Assembly (NCBI RefSeq): GCF_023156245.1
Contig: NZ_JAKZAH010000013.1
Location: 1 to 64,000, forward strand
Reading direction: 5' to 3'
Source: Marinobacter bryozoorum
Lineage (GTDB): Bacteria; Pseudomonadota; Gammaproteobacteria; Pseudomonadales; Oleiphilaceae
DNA: 64,000 nucleotides
The notes beneath the pieces were generated by a model. That model searched no databases, was not told where the DNA came from, and saw only the letters and a list, made by a program, of their open reading frames with translations. Positions 1 to 9,975 of this stretch are shown in pieces; within the stretch, counting starts at the first letter, position 1; each line of letters begins with the position of its first letter. A program made the position numbers and the translations under genes.

Positions 1-338
<338 letters not shown>

Positions 339-509
339 TTTTGCTGGAGGGTCAGCCGCCCGCTCGCCTTCTGGTTACCGGGGCCGCTGTCAGGAAAGCG
401 GTCATTCTAGCGGCAGGGGCCCCCGGGGTCCAAGCCTCCCACGCCAACCGGTTACCGGGGGCGCCGTTTTTCGCTACCATGATGCCTTCCTTCGCATACG
501 GATTCTGCC

Positions 510-1145
510 ATGAGTCGCCCACGTCGCCCCTCGCCAACCCGCCACCACCGTACCGGACGTTCTTCCTGCGAAGGTGAACTGCGTATTATCGGTGGCGAGT
601 GGCGCAGCCGGGTCCTGAGGTTTCCGGATGAAGGTGGTGTCAGGCCCACACCCGCGAGAACCCGGGAAACCCTGTTCAACTGGTTGCAATTCAAGGTGCC
701 AGGCAGCCGTTGCCTGGACCTGTTCTGCGGTAGTGGCGTGCTGGGCCTGGAGGCCCTGTCCAGGGGCGCCCGGCAGGTTACCTTCGTTGACCACACCCCG
801 GCACTGGCCCGCAGCCTCAGGGAAAACCTGCACAAGCTTGGCAGCGACGATGGCCAGGTGGAGTGTGCGGACGTTCAGGCACTCCTGCAGAACCAACCGG
901 GGGAACGCTATGACATCCTGTTTATGGACCCCCCGTTCCGCCAGGGCTGGCTGGAGCTACTGATTCCACTGATTGACGAAAACGGGTGGATTGGCGGCGG
1001 CAGCCGGGTCTACCTGGAATACGAGAGTGACCGGGCCACGCCATCGGTCCCGGCTCGCTGGCACCTGCACCGCCAGAAGCAGGCGGGGCAGGTAACCTAT
1101 GCGCTCTATCACATCCTTGACGATCAGGCAGGGCGCAACGAATAA
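510..1145 (+). CDS. rsmD: 16S rRNA (guanine(966)-N(2))-methyltransferase RsmD
   Basis: RsmD methylates G966 of 16S rRNA in the assembled 30S subunit using S-adenosylmethionine. The 211-residue protein has the family layout. An RIIGGEWRSR block near residue 25 is followed by the R-T-R-ETLFNWL substrate-binding stretch, the SAM-binding motif DLFCGSGVLGLEALSRGA around residues 70-87, and the N6/N2-methyltransferase catalytic motif DPPF near residue 140. The first 20 or so residues are Arg/Ser-rich and variable. The gene is divergent from the probable ftsY, as in E. coli. Its 3' end overlaps the convergent desaturase gene by 22 bases. Confidence 0.95.
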   Translation: MSRPRRPSPTRHHRTGRSSCEGELRIIGGEWRSRVLRFPDEGGVRPTPARTRETLFNWLQFKVPGSRCLDLFCGSGVLGLEALSRGARQVTFVDHTPALARSLRENLHKLGSDDGQVECADVQALLQNQPGERYDILFMDPPFRQGWLELLIPLIDENGWIGGGSRVYLEYESDRATPSVPARWHLHRQKQAGQVTYALYHILDDQAGRNE

Positions 1146-2299
1146 GCCCGCAGGTGGGCAGCAAAGTCTTCCAGGTACCGGATGCCACTGGCCTCTGCTT
1201 CACGGCACCAGGCCATGAGCGCCTGCAGCTTTTCCTGGGGCTTTACCCCGCGACGGCGCCACAGGGCCTGTAGTTCCTGGTTCATGTCGTAGATCTGCCG
1301 CAGTGCCGGATGGTTGTCCAGCACCGTTTCCAGGTGCGCCTGCTCCTGGGGCGGAATCAGCGAAACATCCCGCGACAGCAGCTTTTTGACGCGGCGGTAG
1401 CGGGTCCGGATAGCACCATCCATCACCGCTTTCTGCTGACGCAGCACCGGCTCCATCACCCGCTTTCGATACTGCCGCATGATGTCGAAACGGTTATTGG
1501 CAATGGCCTGGACCGTTTCAGCATCCACCTCTTTCTTGCCCGGCACCCAGTGCACTACGGGCCGGTAGCCCTTCGGTTTCGCCAGGCCGAACAACTGGAA
1601 CAGGCGGATATAACCCCAGCCGACATCCACCTCGTACCACCGGCGGGACAGCTTGGCGGAATTCGGATAGGTGTGATGGTTGTTGTGCAATTCCTCACCA
1701 CCGATAATTATCCCCAGCGGTGAGATATTGCGGGCGTTGTCCTGGCACTCAAAGTTGCGATACCCCAGGTAATGACCGAGGCCGTTCACGACACCGGCAG
1801 CCCATACAGGAATCCACATCATCTGAACCGCCCAGATCCAGATACCATTGACCCCGAACAGGGCCAGGTTGAGCAGGAACATCAGGGCAATGCCGAGGTT
1901 GCGATGGCGGGTATAAACGTTACGCTCGACCCAGTCATCCGGTGTATTCTTGCCGAAACGTTCTAGGGTTTCTGGCGTCGCTGCCTCTGCATAGAGTTCA
2001 GCGCCCTCAAACAGCACCTTGCGGATACCTTTTACCACAGGGCTGTGGGGGTCGTTCTCGGTTTCGCAGGTGGCATGGTGCTTGCGGTGGATAGCGGTCC
2101 ACTCCTTGGTATTGATACTGGTGGTCAGCCATAACCAGAAGCGGAAGAAATGCCGCAGCACCGGGTGTAACTCCAGGGCATTATGGGCGGAATGACGATG
2201 CAGGTAGAGCGTTACGCTGACAATGGTGACATGAGTCAGCACCAGGGTAACCAGCACCAATTGCACCCAGGACAGGTCCAGGAGACCGTTGTACCACAT
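1124..2299 (-). CDS. Membrane fatty acid (acyl-CoA type, delta-9-like) desaturase
   Basis: This integral membrane di-iron enzyme introduces a cis double bond into saturated acyl chains. The three histidine clusters that bind the iron pair are visible: HRHSAH near residue 34, HRKHH near residue 71 and HNNHH near residue 205. Hydrophobic segments lie between them, as in the stearoyl-CoA desaturase and DesC families. At 391 residues the protein is somewhat longer than the minimal family because of a charged, Arg-rich C-terminal extension of about 120 residues. It converges on rsmD with a 22-base overlap and is divergent from mutM. Whether it acts on acyl-CoA or on phospholipid-bound chains cannot be told from sequence alone. 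Confidence 0.88.
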   Translation of the reverse strand: MWYNGLLDLSWVQLVLVTLVLTHVTIVSVTLYLHRHSAHNALELHPVLRHFFRFWLWLTTSINTKEWTAIHRKHHATCETENDPHSPVVKGIRKVLFEGAELYAEAATPETLERFGKNTPDDWVERNVYTRHRNLGIALMFLLNLALFGVNGIWIWAVQMMWIPVWAAGVVNGLGHYLGYRNFECQDNARNISPLGIIIGGEELHNNHHTYPNSAKLSRRWYEVDVGWGYIRLFQLFGLAKPKGYRPVVHWVPGKKEVDAETVQAIANNRFDIMRQYRKRVMEPVLRQQKAVMDGAIRTRYRRVKKLLSRDVSLIPPQEQAHLETVLDNHPALRQIYDMNQELQALWRRRGVKPQEKLQALMAWCREAEASGIRYLEDFAAHLRAYSLRPA

Positions 2300-2452
2300 A
2301 GATAAATCCTCAACTTACTAAAAACAGGCGGTTAATCCGCCAGGCACCACTTTCTGCAAGCAGTTTGACGCCAGAACACTTTAGCGTACACCTGTTCGCT
2401 CAAACAACGTTATTTGCATTGTCATTTGTTACCGTTTTATCAGGAGTCTGAT

Positions 2453-3265
2453 GTGCCTGAACTGCCCGAAGTGGAAACCACCCGGCGCGGCATAGCCCCC
2501 CACAGCGAAAACAAAACCGTCGCCGAGCTGATTGTCCGCGACCCCCGCCTCCGGTGGCCGGTACCCGGCGACCTGCCGGCGTTACTGGCCGGGCGTGTCC
2601 TGAGGGGAGCAGACCGTCGCGCCAAGTACCTGCTGCTGCGCTTCGATCACGGCACCGTGATTGTCCATCTGGGCATGTCTGGCAGCCTGCGGGTGATCAC
2701 CGATGCCAGTCCGGCTCAAAAACACGACCATATTGACCTGGTGTTCAGCGATGGCGTCCGGCTGCGCTTTAACGACCCGCGCCGTTTCGGCTGCTGGCTC
2801 TGGGCTGAGCAACCTGACAAGCACCCCCTGCTTGCCAGTCTTGGACCGGAACCGCTGAGTGAAGGCTTCAATGGACCATACCTGTTTCGCAAATCCCGAA
2901 AGCGCAAAACGCCGATCAAGAGCCTCCTGATGGACAACCGGATCGTGGTAGGTGTCGGCAACATCTACGCCAACGAGGCCCTGTTCAAAACCGGCATACA
3001 CCCCAACCGTCCCGCCGGGCGCATCAGTGCGGCCCGCTATCACCAGCTGGCCGAAGCCATCAAGGAAACCCTGAGCGCGGCTATCCTTATGGGCGGCACC
3101 ACCCTGCGGGATTTCGTCAACAGCGAGGGCAAGCCAGGCTACTTTGCCCAATCGCTACTGGCTTACGGCCGCGGTGGCCAGCCGTGCGTGGAGTGCCAGC
3201 ACCCGCTGAAGGAGATTCGAATGAACCAGCGCAGCACCGTTTATTGCACCCGGTGCCAGAGGTAA
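2453..3265 (+). CDS. mutM: Formamidopyrimidine-DNA glycosylase (Fpg/MutM)
   Basis: MutM excises 8-oxoguanine and formamidopyrimidines from DNA and nicks the strand by beta,delta-elimination. An in-frame ATG lies upstream at 2414, but I place the start at the GTG at 2453. The mature enzyme needs Pro at position 2 as its catalytic nucleophile, and only this start yields MPELPEVE. An AGGAG lies six bases upstream (2442-2446). Glu3 and Lys58 (RRAKYLL) are at the expected places. The C-terminal zinc finger (C-x2-C-x16-C-x2-C) ends the protein. The length of 270 residues matches E. coli (269). The helix-two-turn-helix region with GVGNIYANEALF distinguishes it from Nei. Confidence 0.95.
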   Translation: MPELPEVETTRRGIAPHSENKTVAELIVRDPRLRWPVPGDLPALLAGRVLRGADRRAKYLLLRFDHGTVIVHLGMSGSLRVITDASPAQKHDHIDLVFSDGVRLRFNDPRRFGCWLWAEQPDKHPLLASLGPEPLSEGFNGPYLFRKSRKRKTPIKSLLMDNRIVVGVGNIYANEALFKTGIHPNRPAGRISAARYHQLAEAIKETLSAAILMGGTTLRDFVNSEGKPGYFAQSLLAYGRGGQPCVECQHPLKEIRMNQRSTVYCTRCQR

Positions 3266-3432
3266 GTTCGGGCAAGGACACCAGGAGAAAGCCGTGCCGA
3301 GCTGTGAACCGGTTCAGGTAAATGCGTCACACCTGGCGCAACGGAGAACAACTTTTCAGTTACACTTATGACAGAATCTGGCAATAACGCAGGACTTCTG
3401 ACCTGCGACAATCAGGAACCAGGAGACTGACA

Positions 3433-3759
3433 ATGACGTACAAGCGCCTATCCCGAACCCTGCTGGCCACCCTGGCGGCGTGCCTGATCGGCTTCTCCTC
3501 CCCGGGTCACGCCCAGGCGGTGGATGAAGAGCCGTCTGCCCTGGCCATGACCGGAGACCTGGTCCTGGCCCGCCCACTGTTGCTGGCAACTACCGTTGTC
3601 GGCACCGCGGTCTATATCGTCTCCCTGCCCTTCTCCCTGCTGGGCGGCAATGCTGGCGAGGCTGGCGCGGTGCTGGTCAAGGGCCCGGCAGAGGCCACCT
3701 TCGTGCGCTGCCTTGGCTGCACCAGGTCTGGCCGCAAGCAGGCAACGGTCACTGAGTAA
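3433..3759 (+). CDS. Small exported/membrane protein of unknown function
   Basis: This 108-residue protein begins with a clear Sec signal peptide (basic MTYKRLSR, hydrophobic core, AxA-type site GHAQA around residue 29). A second hydrophobic stretch lies at about residues 45-72. The C-terminus holds a conserved-looking VRCLGCTRSGR with a Cys-x2-Cys pair. I recognise the general look of a short family found in Pseudomonas and relatives but can assign no function. A good ribosome-binding site (CAGGAGAC) precedes the ATG. It lies between mutM and yrfG in the same direction, 167 bases after mutM. Confidence 0.75.
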   Translation: MTYKRLSRTLLATLAACLIGFSSPGHAQAVDEEPSALAMTGDLVLARPLLLATTVVGTAVYIVSLPFSLLGGNAGEAGAVLVKGPAEATFVRCLGCTRSGRKQATVTE

Positions 3760-3828
3760 TTCCCGTACTTGCACAGGCCGGCAAGATTGGGCAGCCTGAA
3801 CCCCCGAACCCACTCAGGCTGCCCCAAG

Positions 3829-4518
3829 ATGATAGACTGGCCCAAGGCAGACCAGGTGTTCCTGGATATGGACGGAACACTGCTTGATCTGCATTTTGAC
3901 AACCATTTCTGGCTCGAACACCTGCCCCTGCGATATGGCCAGGCCAACCGCCTCACCGCGGAACAGGCACGGGACCTGATCGTGCCCATGATCATGGCCG
4001 AACGCGGCAGCCTGAACTGGTACTGCACCGACTACTGGAGCGAGCGCCTGCGCCTGGACATCACTGCACTCAAGGCCGAGGTGGGCGACCGCATCGCCTA
4101 CCGCCCCCAGGTGAAGGAATTCCTCCAGGCCTTGCGCCGCAACCGTCTTGCCCCGGTTATCCTGACCAACTGCCATCCGGACCCGCTCAGGCTCAAACTG
4201 GACCGCACCGGGCTGGACCAGTACGTGGACCGCGTCATCTCAAGCCACGACCTCGGCGCCGCCAAGGAAGAGCAGGCTTTCTGGGACCGGCTACTGGACC
4301 ACCATACCCACGATCGCGAACGGGCTGTAATGGTGGACGACAGCCTTCCGGTACTGGAAAGTGCCCGCCGCGCCGGTATTGGCCAGTGCCTTGCCATCCT
4401 TGCCCCGGACAGCCAGCAGCCTGACCGGGAACCCCACCCGGACATTCCTGCCGTGCGGCATTTTGACGAAGTCCTGCCTGCACTCTCTGGCCAGGGCGCT
4501 GCCAAACCACCGGCATGA
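3829..4518 (+). CDS. yrfG: HAD-family GMP/IMP 5'-nucleotidase (YrfG-like)
   Basis: This haloacid-dehalogenase-type phosphatase is predicted to dephosphorylate purine mononucleotides. Motif I is FLDMDGTLLD near residue 10, where the first Asp is the nucleophile. Motif II is ILTN near residue 110. The loop around MVDDSLPVL near residue 170 carries the metal-binding Asp pair. The HFDNHFW stretch after motif I is typical of YrfG. A longer in-frame ORF starts at 3769, but the ATG at 3829 gives 229 residues, close to E. coli YrfG (222), and places motif I near the N-terminus. In many gammaproteobacteria yrfG, hslR and hslO are neighbours, as here, which supports the call. Confidence 0.88.
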   Translation: MIDWPKADQVFLDMDGTLLDLHFDNHFWLEHLPLRYGQANRLTAEQARDLIVPMIMAERGSLNWYCTDYWSERLRLDITALKAEVGDRIAYRPQVKEFLQALRRNRLAPVILTNCHPDPLRLKLDRTGLDQYVDRVISSHDLGAAKEEQAFWDRLLDHHTHDRERAVMVDDSLPVLESARRAGIGQCLAILAPDSQQPDREPHPDIPAVRHFDEVLPALSGQGAAKPPA

Positions 4519-4528
4519 GCTTTATAAT
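4499..4528 (+). promoter_or_regulatory. Candidate sigma-70 promoter for hslR-hslO
   Basis: A perfect -10 box TATAAT at 4523-4528 has a CTGCCA at 4499-4504 (4 of 6 matches to TTGACA) upstream with an 18-base spacer. It sits at the end of yrfG and about 40 bases before the hslR start. This is a pattern match only. Confidence 0.45.
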
Positions 4529-4570
4529 AGTGGCAATAACTTCCGGAACAGCCCCGACCCATGGAGGATC

Positions 4571-4984
4571 ATGAGTTCCAGACAAGCTGACGCCGACAAC
4601 GCCCGGGTACGCCTCGACAAGTGGCTGTGGGCTGCGCGCTTCTTCAAAACCCGCAGCCTGGCCAGGGAGGCGATCGAGGGCGGCAAGGTCCATTACAATG
4701 ACCAGCGCTGTAAACCCGGAAAGACCGTGGAAACCGGCGCCACGGTCAAGCTTCGCCTGGGCTGGCAGGAAAAGATCGTGATTATCGATGGCATCTCGGA
4801 TAAACGCCGGGGTGCGCCGGAAGCACAGACCCTTTACCACGAGACCGAGGACAGCATCCGCCGCCGGGAAGACCTGGCCTGGCAACGCAAGACCATGCAG
4901 GCTGCCCAGCTGCCCCCGGCCCGCCGGCCCAGCAAGAAAGACCGGCGCGATCTACAGAAATTCCGCGAACAGCAGGGCCTCTGA
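4571..4984 (+). CDS. hslR: Heat-shock protein Hsp15, S4-domain RNA-binding protein
   Basis: Hsp15 rescues stalled 50S subunits that carry nascent chain-tRNA, by binding with its S4 fold. The S4 core VRLDKWLWAARFFKTRSLA begins near residue 12, and a basic, helical C-terminal tail (RRPSKKDRRDLQKFRE) follows as in the family. A longer in-frame reading from 4361 exists, but the ATG at 4571, preceded by GGAGG at 4563-4567, gives 137 residues (E. coli: 133). It lies 33 bases upstream of hslO, the usual heat-shock pair. Confidence 0.93.
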   Translation: MSSRQADADNARVRLDKWLWAARFFKTRSLAREAIEGGKVHYNDQRCKPGKTVETGATVKLRLGWQEKIVIIDGISDKRRGAPEAQTLYHETEDSIRRREDLAWQRKTMQAAQLPPARRPSKKDRRDLQKFREQQGL

Positions 4985-5017
4985 GCCCCCAGTTCCCACT
5001 ACTTCCCGGAGCCCCCG

Positions 5018-5875
5018 ATGCAAGCCAGCGACCAGTTTCGCAAATTCCTGTTTGAGCACAGTCAGATCCGCGGTGCCTGGGTGCACCTGCATGACAGCTA
5101 CAATGACATCCTGTCCCAGACGGACTACCCGGAACCGGTCGCCCGGCTTTTGGGTGAATCCCTGGTCGCCAGCGTACTGATGAGCAGCACACTCAAGTTC
5201 AAAGGCACCCTGTCATTACAGGCCAATGGCGAGGGCCCTGTCACCACGCTGCTTGCCGAGAGCAGCCATGACCGTTTCATCAGGGGCATTGCCCGTGTGG
5301 ACGAAGATGCCTCAGTACTGGAGGGCAACCTTAACGAGCTACTGGGCAAGGGCCGCATGGCGATCACCATCACCCCGGAACAGGGTCAGCGCTATCAGGG
5401 CGTGGTACCCCGTGAATCCGATACCCTGGCCGGCGCGCTGGAAGAATACTTCGAGCGTTCAGAGCAACTAGCCACCCGACTCTTCCTGTTCGCCGATGGC
5501 AAGCAAAGCGCTGGCCTTCTGATCCAGCGCCTGCCCGGCGCTACCGACGAAGACAATGAACTGTGGGAGCGAGTGGAGCACCTGGCCGCTACCATCAGCG
5601 CCGAAGAGTTGCTGGGGCTCGATAGCGAGACCGTGCTGCACCGATTGTTCCACGAAGAGGAAGTGCGACTGTTTGACCGGGAACCGGTCGCCTTTCGCTG
5701 CACCTGCAGCCGTGACCGGACACTGGCTGCCCTCAGTTCCATTGGCAAGGAAGAGTGCTACAGCATTCTGGACGAACAGGGTACTATTGAGATGGACTGT
5801 CAGTTCTGTCATACCAGCTACCGGTTCCAGCGAATTGACATTGATCAGTTGTTCTCTGGTCACACACTCCACTGA
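5018..5875 (+). CDS. hslO: Redox-regulated chaperonin Hsp33
   Basis: Hsp33 is a cytoplasmic holdase chaperone activated by oxidation. The C-terminal redox switch is complete: CTC near residue 228 and CQFC near residue 264 supply the four zinc-binding cysteines, which form disulfides on oxidative stress. The 285-residue length fits the family (E. coli: 292). An SD-like GGAG precedes the ATG. It is probably co-transcribed with hslR and is followed by a stem-loop and T-run before pckA. Confidence 0.96.
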   Translation: MQASDQFRKFLFEHSQIRGAWVHLHDSYNDILSQTDYPEPVARLLGESLVASVLMSSTLKFKGTLSLQANGEGPVTTLLAESSHDRFIRGIARVDEDASVLEGNLNELLGKGRMAITITPEQGQRYQGVVPRESDTLAGALEEYFERSEQLATRLFLFADGKQSAGLLIQRLPGATDEDNELWERVEHLAATISAEELLGLDSETVLHRLFHEEEVRLFDREPVAFRCTCSRDRTLAALSSIGKEECYSILDEQGTIEMDCQFCHTSYRFQRIDIDQLFSGHTLH

Positions 5876-5886
5876 ACCGGACACAC

Positions 5887-5933
5887 CAGCCCCGGGCCAG
5901 GTACAGCAAGGCTTCCCGGGCTGTCGTTTTTTT
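5887..5933 (+). terminator. Probable Rho-independent terminator after hslO
   Basis: The arms CAGC-CCCGGG (5887-5896) and CCCGGGCTG (5915-5923) can pair over nine base pairs with one bulge. A run of seven T residues follows (5927-5933). The position between the hslO stop and pckA fits termination. Confidence 0.6.
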
Positions 5934-6054
5934 CGGCCGCGTCTGGCATAATAGCGCGCCTGAATTGACCCGACTGCTCACAATTCCACCAGCCCGCCGC
6001 TGTCCCCGGGCCGGGAGGACCGAGCAGTCAAAACACCTTGAGGGCGAGGTCGAA

Positions 6055-7587
6055 GTGAGCACAACCTATACAGATCTGAGCTCAGCACGATTGGTCGAGC
6101 TGGCACTGGAAAGACAAGAAGGTCAACTGGCCGCAAACGGTTCGCTGGTCGTGACGACCGGCAAGCGAACCGGCCGTTCACCGATGGACCGGTTCATTGT
6201 TCAGGAGCCCGGCACCGAGAATGCCGTTCACTGGGGGCCGATCAACCGACCGTTTGACGCCGACAAGTTCAACGCCTTGTGGGATCGCGTAGAGAGTTAT
6301 CTCTCCGCGAAGGACCACTTCGTGTCCCACGTCCATGTTGGCTCTGACCCGGCTCACTACCTGCCGGTACAGATGCGCACCGAAACCGCATGGCAAAACC
6401 TGTTCGGCCGCAACCTGTTCATCCGCCCCGACAGCTACAACCCGTCCTCCAGGGACGAGTGGCAGATTATCAACGCTGCGAACTTCGAATGTGACCCTGA
6501 GCGCGACGGCACCAACAGCGACGGCTGCGTAATCATCAACTTCGCTGACCGCAAGGTCCTGCTGGCGGGCATGCACTACGCCGGCGAGATGAAAAAAGCC
6601 ATGTTCTCGGTACAGAACTTCCTGCTGCCCGAGAAAGACGTACTGCCGATGCACTGTTCCGCCAATGTCGGCGAAGATGGCGACACCTGCCTGTTCTTCG
6701 GCCTCTCCGGCACCGGCAAGACCACCCTGTCCGCCGACCCGAACCGCTACCTGATCGGTGATGACGAACACGGCTGGGGTCCGGGCACCGTCTTCAATAT
6801 TGAAGGTGGCTGCTACGCCAAGTGCATCGACCTGAGCAAGAAGAACGAACCGATCATCTGGGATGCCATTCGTTTCGGCGCCATCGTCGAGAACGTGGTT
6901 ATCGATCCGGAGACCCGGGAGCCGGATTACACGGATGTCTCCCTGACCGAGAACTCCCGCTGTGCCTACCCGTTGGAGCACGTGGAGAAGCGTGTCGAGG
7001 AAAACCGCGCCGGTGAGCCGTCCCACATCGTCTTCCTGACCTGTGACATGACCGGCGTATTGCCGCCCGTGTCCATTCTCAGCAAGGAAGCGGCTGCGTA
7101 CCACTTCCTGAGTGGCTACACCGCACTGGTGGGCTCCACTGAAATGGGCTCATCCTCCAAGCTGAAGTCCACTTTCTCCACCTGCTTCGGTGCGCCCTTC
7201 TTCCCGCGCCCGGCAGGCGTCTATGCCGAGTTGCTGATGAAGCGGATGGATGCCTTCGGCAGCAAGGTGTTCCTGGTCAACACCGGCTGGACCGGCGGCC
7301 CCTACGGCGTGGGTGAGCGCTTCAGCATCCCCACCACCCGTGGCATTATCAGCGCCATCCAGAACGGTGAGCTGGACAATGCCGAGACCGAGCACCTGCC
7401 AACCCTGAACCTGTCGGTACCCAAGGCAGTACCCGGCGTCGACAGCAACCTGCTGAACCCGCGCAACACCTGGGCCAGCAAGGAAGACTACGATGCCAAG
7501 GCGAAGGAGCTGATCAGCCAGTTTGTGGAAAACTTCAAGAAGTTCGAAGTTTCCGACGCGATCGTGGCAGCCGGTCCGAAGCTGTAA
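6055..7587 (+). CDS. pckA: Phosphoenolpyruvate carboxykinase (ATP-dependent)
   Basis: PckA converts oxaloacetate and ATP to phosphoenolpyruvate, CO2 and ADP, the entry step of gluconeogenesis when the cell grows on acids or lipids. The P-loop [16 protein letters not shown] lies near residue 218 and is followed by the metal-binding GDDEHGWG. The N-terminal substrate-binding stretch [16 protein letters not shown] is near residue 30. The frame is open from 5965, but the GTG at 6055 has a GAGG five bases upstream and aligns with the usual N-terminus, giving 510 residues (Pseudomonas enzymes are about 513). The gene stands alone between two terminators. Confidence 0.95.
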   Translation: MSTTYTDLSSARLVELALERQEGQLAANGSLVVTTGKRTGRSPMDRFIVQEPGTENAVHWGPINRPFDADKFNALWDRVESYLSAKDHFVSHVHVGSDPAHYLPVQMRTETAWQNLFGRNLFIRPDSYNPSSRDEWQIINAANFECDPERDGTNSDGCVIINFADRKVLLAGMHYAGEMKKAMFSVQNFLLPEKDVLPMHCSANVGEDGDTCLFFGLSGTGKTTLSADPNRYLIGDDEHGWGPGTVFNIEGGCYAKCIDLSKKNEPIIWDAIRFGAIVENVVIDPETREPDYTDVSLTENSRCAYPLEHVEKRVEENRAGEPSHIVFLTCDMTGVLPPVSILSKEAAAYHFLSGYTALVGSTEMGSSSKLKSTFSTCFGAPFFPRPAGVYAELLMKRMDAFGSKVFLVNTGWTGGPYGVGERFSIPTTRGIISAIQNGELDNAETEHLPTLNLSVPKAVPGVDSNLLNPRNTWASKEDYDAKAKELISQFVENFKKFEVSDAIVAAGPKL

Positions 7588-7605
7588 TCAGACAGCCAGG
7601 TAAGA

Positions 7606-7640
7606 AAAAGCGCCCTGCCTCACGGCACGGCGCTTTTTTT
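7606..7640. terminator. Bidirectional Rho-independent terminator between pckA and pyrC'
   Basis: AAAAGCGCC (7606-7614) pairs with GGCGCTTTT (7629-7637), and an inner TGCC/GGCA closes a TCAC loop. A T-run follows on the plus strand. The A-run on the other side lets the same hairpin serve the convergent pyrimidine operon. Confidence 0.9.
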
Positions 7641-7672
7641 GTTCCTTCATTTCCCGCAGCGCAGAGGCGGGA

Positions 7673-8938
7673 TCAGTCGAGGCGATACACCACCCGGCCT
7701 TCCGCAACGGTCCAGTGGGGCACACCGCTCAGGGGCCGGCCCGGCACTGGTACGTGGGCACCCCTGGACTGAATGTTGCCTGGCGTAGCATGCCACTGCC
7801 CTTCCAGGTCCCAGAGACTGAGACTTGCCTCACCACCCTGCTTCAATTCGCTGACTGCGCCAACGACCCCGGCAGGTCCCGCCGTCAGCGCTCGCAGGAG
7901 CGCGGCCAGGGAGAGCTCGCCTTGCTGGACCAGCCCCAGCCCCATCGAAAATACGCTCTCAATCGTGGACATACCCGGCTCGGTGACGCCTAGCGGCGCC
8001 TGCTTGGCCGCAGAGTCGTGGGGTTGGTGCTGACTGACGATGGCATCGATGACGCCTGCCTCGACACCCTTGAGCAAGGCCTTTCGGTCCGCTTCTGTGC
8101 GCAGGGGGGGCAACACGTGGTAACGGCTGTCAAAACCGGACAGGGCTTCTTCGGTGAACACCAGCTGGTGCATGGCCACATCGGCAGTGACCGATACGCC
8201 ACGCTGCCTGGCATCAGCCACCATTTCCACGCTGCGGGCGCAGGACAGCTGTCCGAGGTGCAGGCGCACGCCGGTTTCTTCTGCAAGCAGCAGCATCTCC
8301 ATGACCGAGGCGGTTTCGGCCACTTCAGGTACCCCGAGCAAGCCCAGGTGAGCGGCCACCTTGCCGTCGTGGGCATAACCATCGGCAGCCAGTGCATCGT
8401 TGAGGGGTTGCAGCATCAGCGTCAGGTCGAAGGTACGGGCATAGGCCATGCAGCGACGCAGGATACGGGCATTTGCCATGGCCCGGGTGCCGTTACTGAA
8501 GGCCACGCACCCGGCGTTGCTGAGTCCGACCATATCACTGAGCAGTTCCCCGGCCAGCCCCCGGGTGGCCGCCCCGACCGGCAGTACACGAATAGCGGCA
8601 CTGGAGCGGGCGACGTCACGGATGAGGTTGGTCACCGCACCGGAGTCGTTCACCGGCGAGGTGTCCGGGGAGGCACACACAGTGGTAAACCCGCCCCTGG
8701 CAGCGGCTCGGGTTTCCGAGGCGATATTGCCCTTCTGGCCATTGCCAGGCTCCCGCAGGTTGCAGCACAGGTCGACGAAGCCCGGCAGCAGGGTCAGTCC
8801 GCTGGCATCGATGACCGTCTCCGCAGACCCGGTGACCGGTTCAGCACCCATGGCCTGGATCAGGCCATCCCGTGCCAGCAGGTTGATGGCGGTACCGTCC
8901 GCCAGGCGAGCATTGTCGATTCGCAGGCTGGTGCTCAT
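7673..8938 (-). CDS. pyrC': Dihydroorotase-like subunit PyrC' (catalytically degenerate)
   Basis: The protein has the amidohydrolase fold of dihydroorotase, but the zinc-binding H-x-H after the first strand is CCN (FVDLCCNLREPG, residues 58-60). The enzyme is therefore almost certainly inactive. In Pseudomonas the equivalent PyrC' forms a dodecamer with PyrB and is needed for aspartate transcarbamoylase assembly rather than for catalysis. The same role is inferred here from the one-base overlap (TAATG) with pyrB. A catalytic dihydroorotase should be encoded elsewhere. Length is 421 residues. This is the last gene of the gshB-to-pyrC' operon and ends 33 bases from the shared terminator. Confidence 0.92.
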   Translation of the reverse strand: MSTSLRIDNARLADGTAINLLARDGLIQAMGAEPVTGSAETVIDASGLTLLPGFVDLCCNLREPGNGQKGNIASETRAAARGGFTTVCASPDTSPVNDSGAVTNLIRDVARSSAAIRVLPVGAATRGLAGELLSDMVGLSNAGCVAFSNGTRAMANARILRRCMAYARTFDLTLMLQPLNDALAADGYAHDGKVAAHLGLLGVPEVAETASVMEMLLLAEETGVRLHLGQLSCARSVEMVADARQRGVSVTADVAMHQLVFTEEALSGFDSRYHVLPPLRTEADRKALLKGVEAGVIDAIVSQHQPHDSAAKQAPLGVTEPGMSTIESVFSMGLGLVQQGELSLAALLRALTAGPAGVVGAVSELKQGGEASLSLWDLEGQWHATPGNIQSRGAHVPVPGRPLSGVPHWTVAEGRVVYRLD

Positions 8939-9975
8939 TACTCGCCCTCCTGCTGGCGGCTACGGGAAGCGCGCTCCGCCACCTGGCCACTCATGGCCAT
9001 GGACATAACAGCCATGCGGATGGCGATGCCGTTGGTCACCTGGTTGAGGATCACTGACTGGGGGCCATCAGCGACGGCCGATTCGATCTCCACCCCCCGG
9101 TTGATGGGACCAGGGTGCATGACAATACAGCCTGGTTTCGCCAGGGCCAGCTTTTCAGTATCCAGCCCGTACAACCGGTAGAACTCACGCTCGCTTGGTA
9201 GCAAGGCACCCTCCATCCGCTCTTTCTGCAGCCGTAGCATGATCACCACGTCCAGGTCTGCCATGCCCTTTCTCATGTCGTACTCCACCGTACAGCCCAG
9301 GCTGTCCACATCCGCCGGCAACAGGGTTCCGGGTGCAATCAGCCGCACCTCCTCTGCACCCAGCGTCTGCAGGGCACGCACCTGGGAACGTGCAACGCGG
9401 GAGTGGAGAATATCCCCGACAATGGCGACTCTCAGGCCTTCAAACCTTTGCTTGTTCTGGCGAATGGTCAGCATGTCCAGCATCGCCTGGGTGGGATGGG
9501 CGTGGCGGCCATCGCCGGCATTGATGATGGCGACCCCGGGAGTCACCGATTCAGCGATAAAGTGGGGCGCGCCGCTCTGGGAATGACGAACCACGAACAT
9601 GTCGCTGGCCATGGCCTCCAGGTTGAGCAGGGTGTCCGAGAGGGATTCGCCCTTGGAGGTGGCGGAGGTGTTGATATCCAGGTTGAGTACGTCGGCGGAC
9701 AGCCGCTTGGCCGCCAGCTCGAAGGTGCTGCGGGTGCGGGTACTGGACTCAAAGAACAGGTTGACCACTGTGCGCCCCCGCAGCAGCGGTACTTTCTTGA
9801 TGGTGCGCTCGCCCACTTCGATAAAGGAGTCGGCGGTATCCAGGATGTCGGTCAGCATGGCCCGGTCCAGGCCATCCAGGGTAATGAAGTGGCGCAACTG
9901 ACCATCACTGGTCAGCTGAAGGTTTCGGGAAGCCATATCGTGGGCGCTCAGGGAGCTTGCCAGCTGGTCGGTCAT
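8938..9975 (-). CDS. pyrB: Aspartate carbamoyltransferase catalytic subunit
   Basis: PyrB condenses carbamoyl phosphate with aspartate in the second step of de novo pyrimidine synthesis. The carbamoyl-phosphate-binding motif [10 protein letters not shown] lies near residue 75, HPTQAMLD near residue 155, and the aspartate-loop region MHPGPINRG near residue 290. At 345 residues, with about 35 residues before the conserved core, it resembles the Pseudomonas type, which needs the N-terminal extension for holoenzyme formation with PyrC'. It overlaps pyrR by four bases and pyrC' by one base. Confidence 0.95.
   Translation of the reverse strand: MTDQLASSLSAHDMASRNLQLTSDGQLRHFITLDGLDRAMLTDILDTADSFIEVGERTIKKVPLLRGRTVVNLFFESSTRTRSTFELAAKRLSADVLNLDINTSATSKGESLSDTLLNLEAMASDMFVVRHSQSGAPHFIAESVTPGVAIINAGDGRHAHPTQAMLDMLTIRQNKQRFEGLRVAIVGDILHSRVARSQVRALQTLGAEEVRLIAPGTLLPADVDSLGCTVEYDMRKGMADLDVVIMLRLQKERMEGALLPSEREFYRLYGLDTEKLALAKPGCIVMHPGPINRGVEIESAVADGPQSVILNQVTNGIAIRMAVMSMAMSGQVAERASRSRQQEGE

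Noticed and set aside
8018-9181. 387-codon plus-strand frame across pyrC'
   Set aside because: It is antisense to a well-supported enzyme gene and its protein has no recognisable fold.
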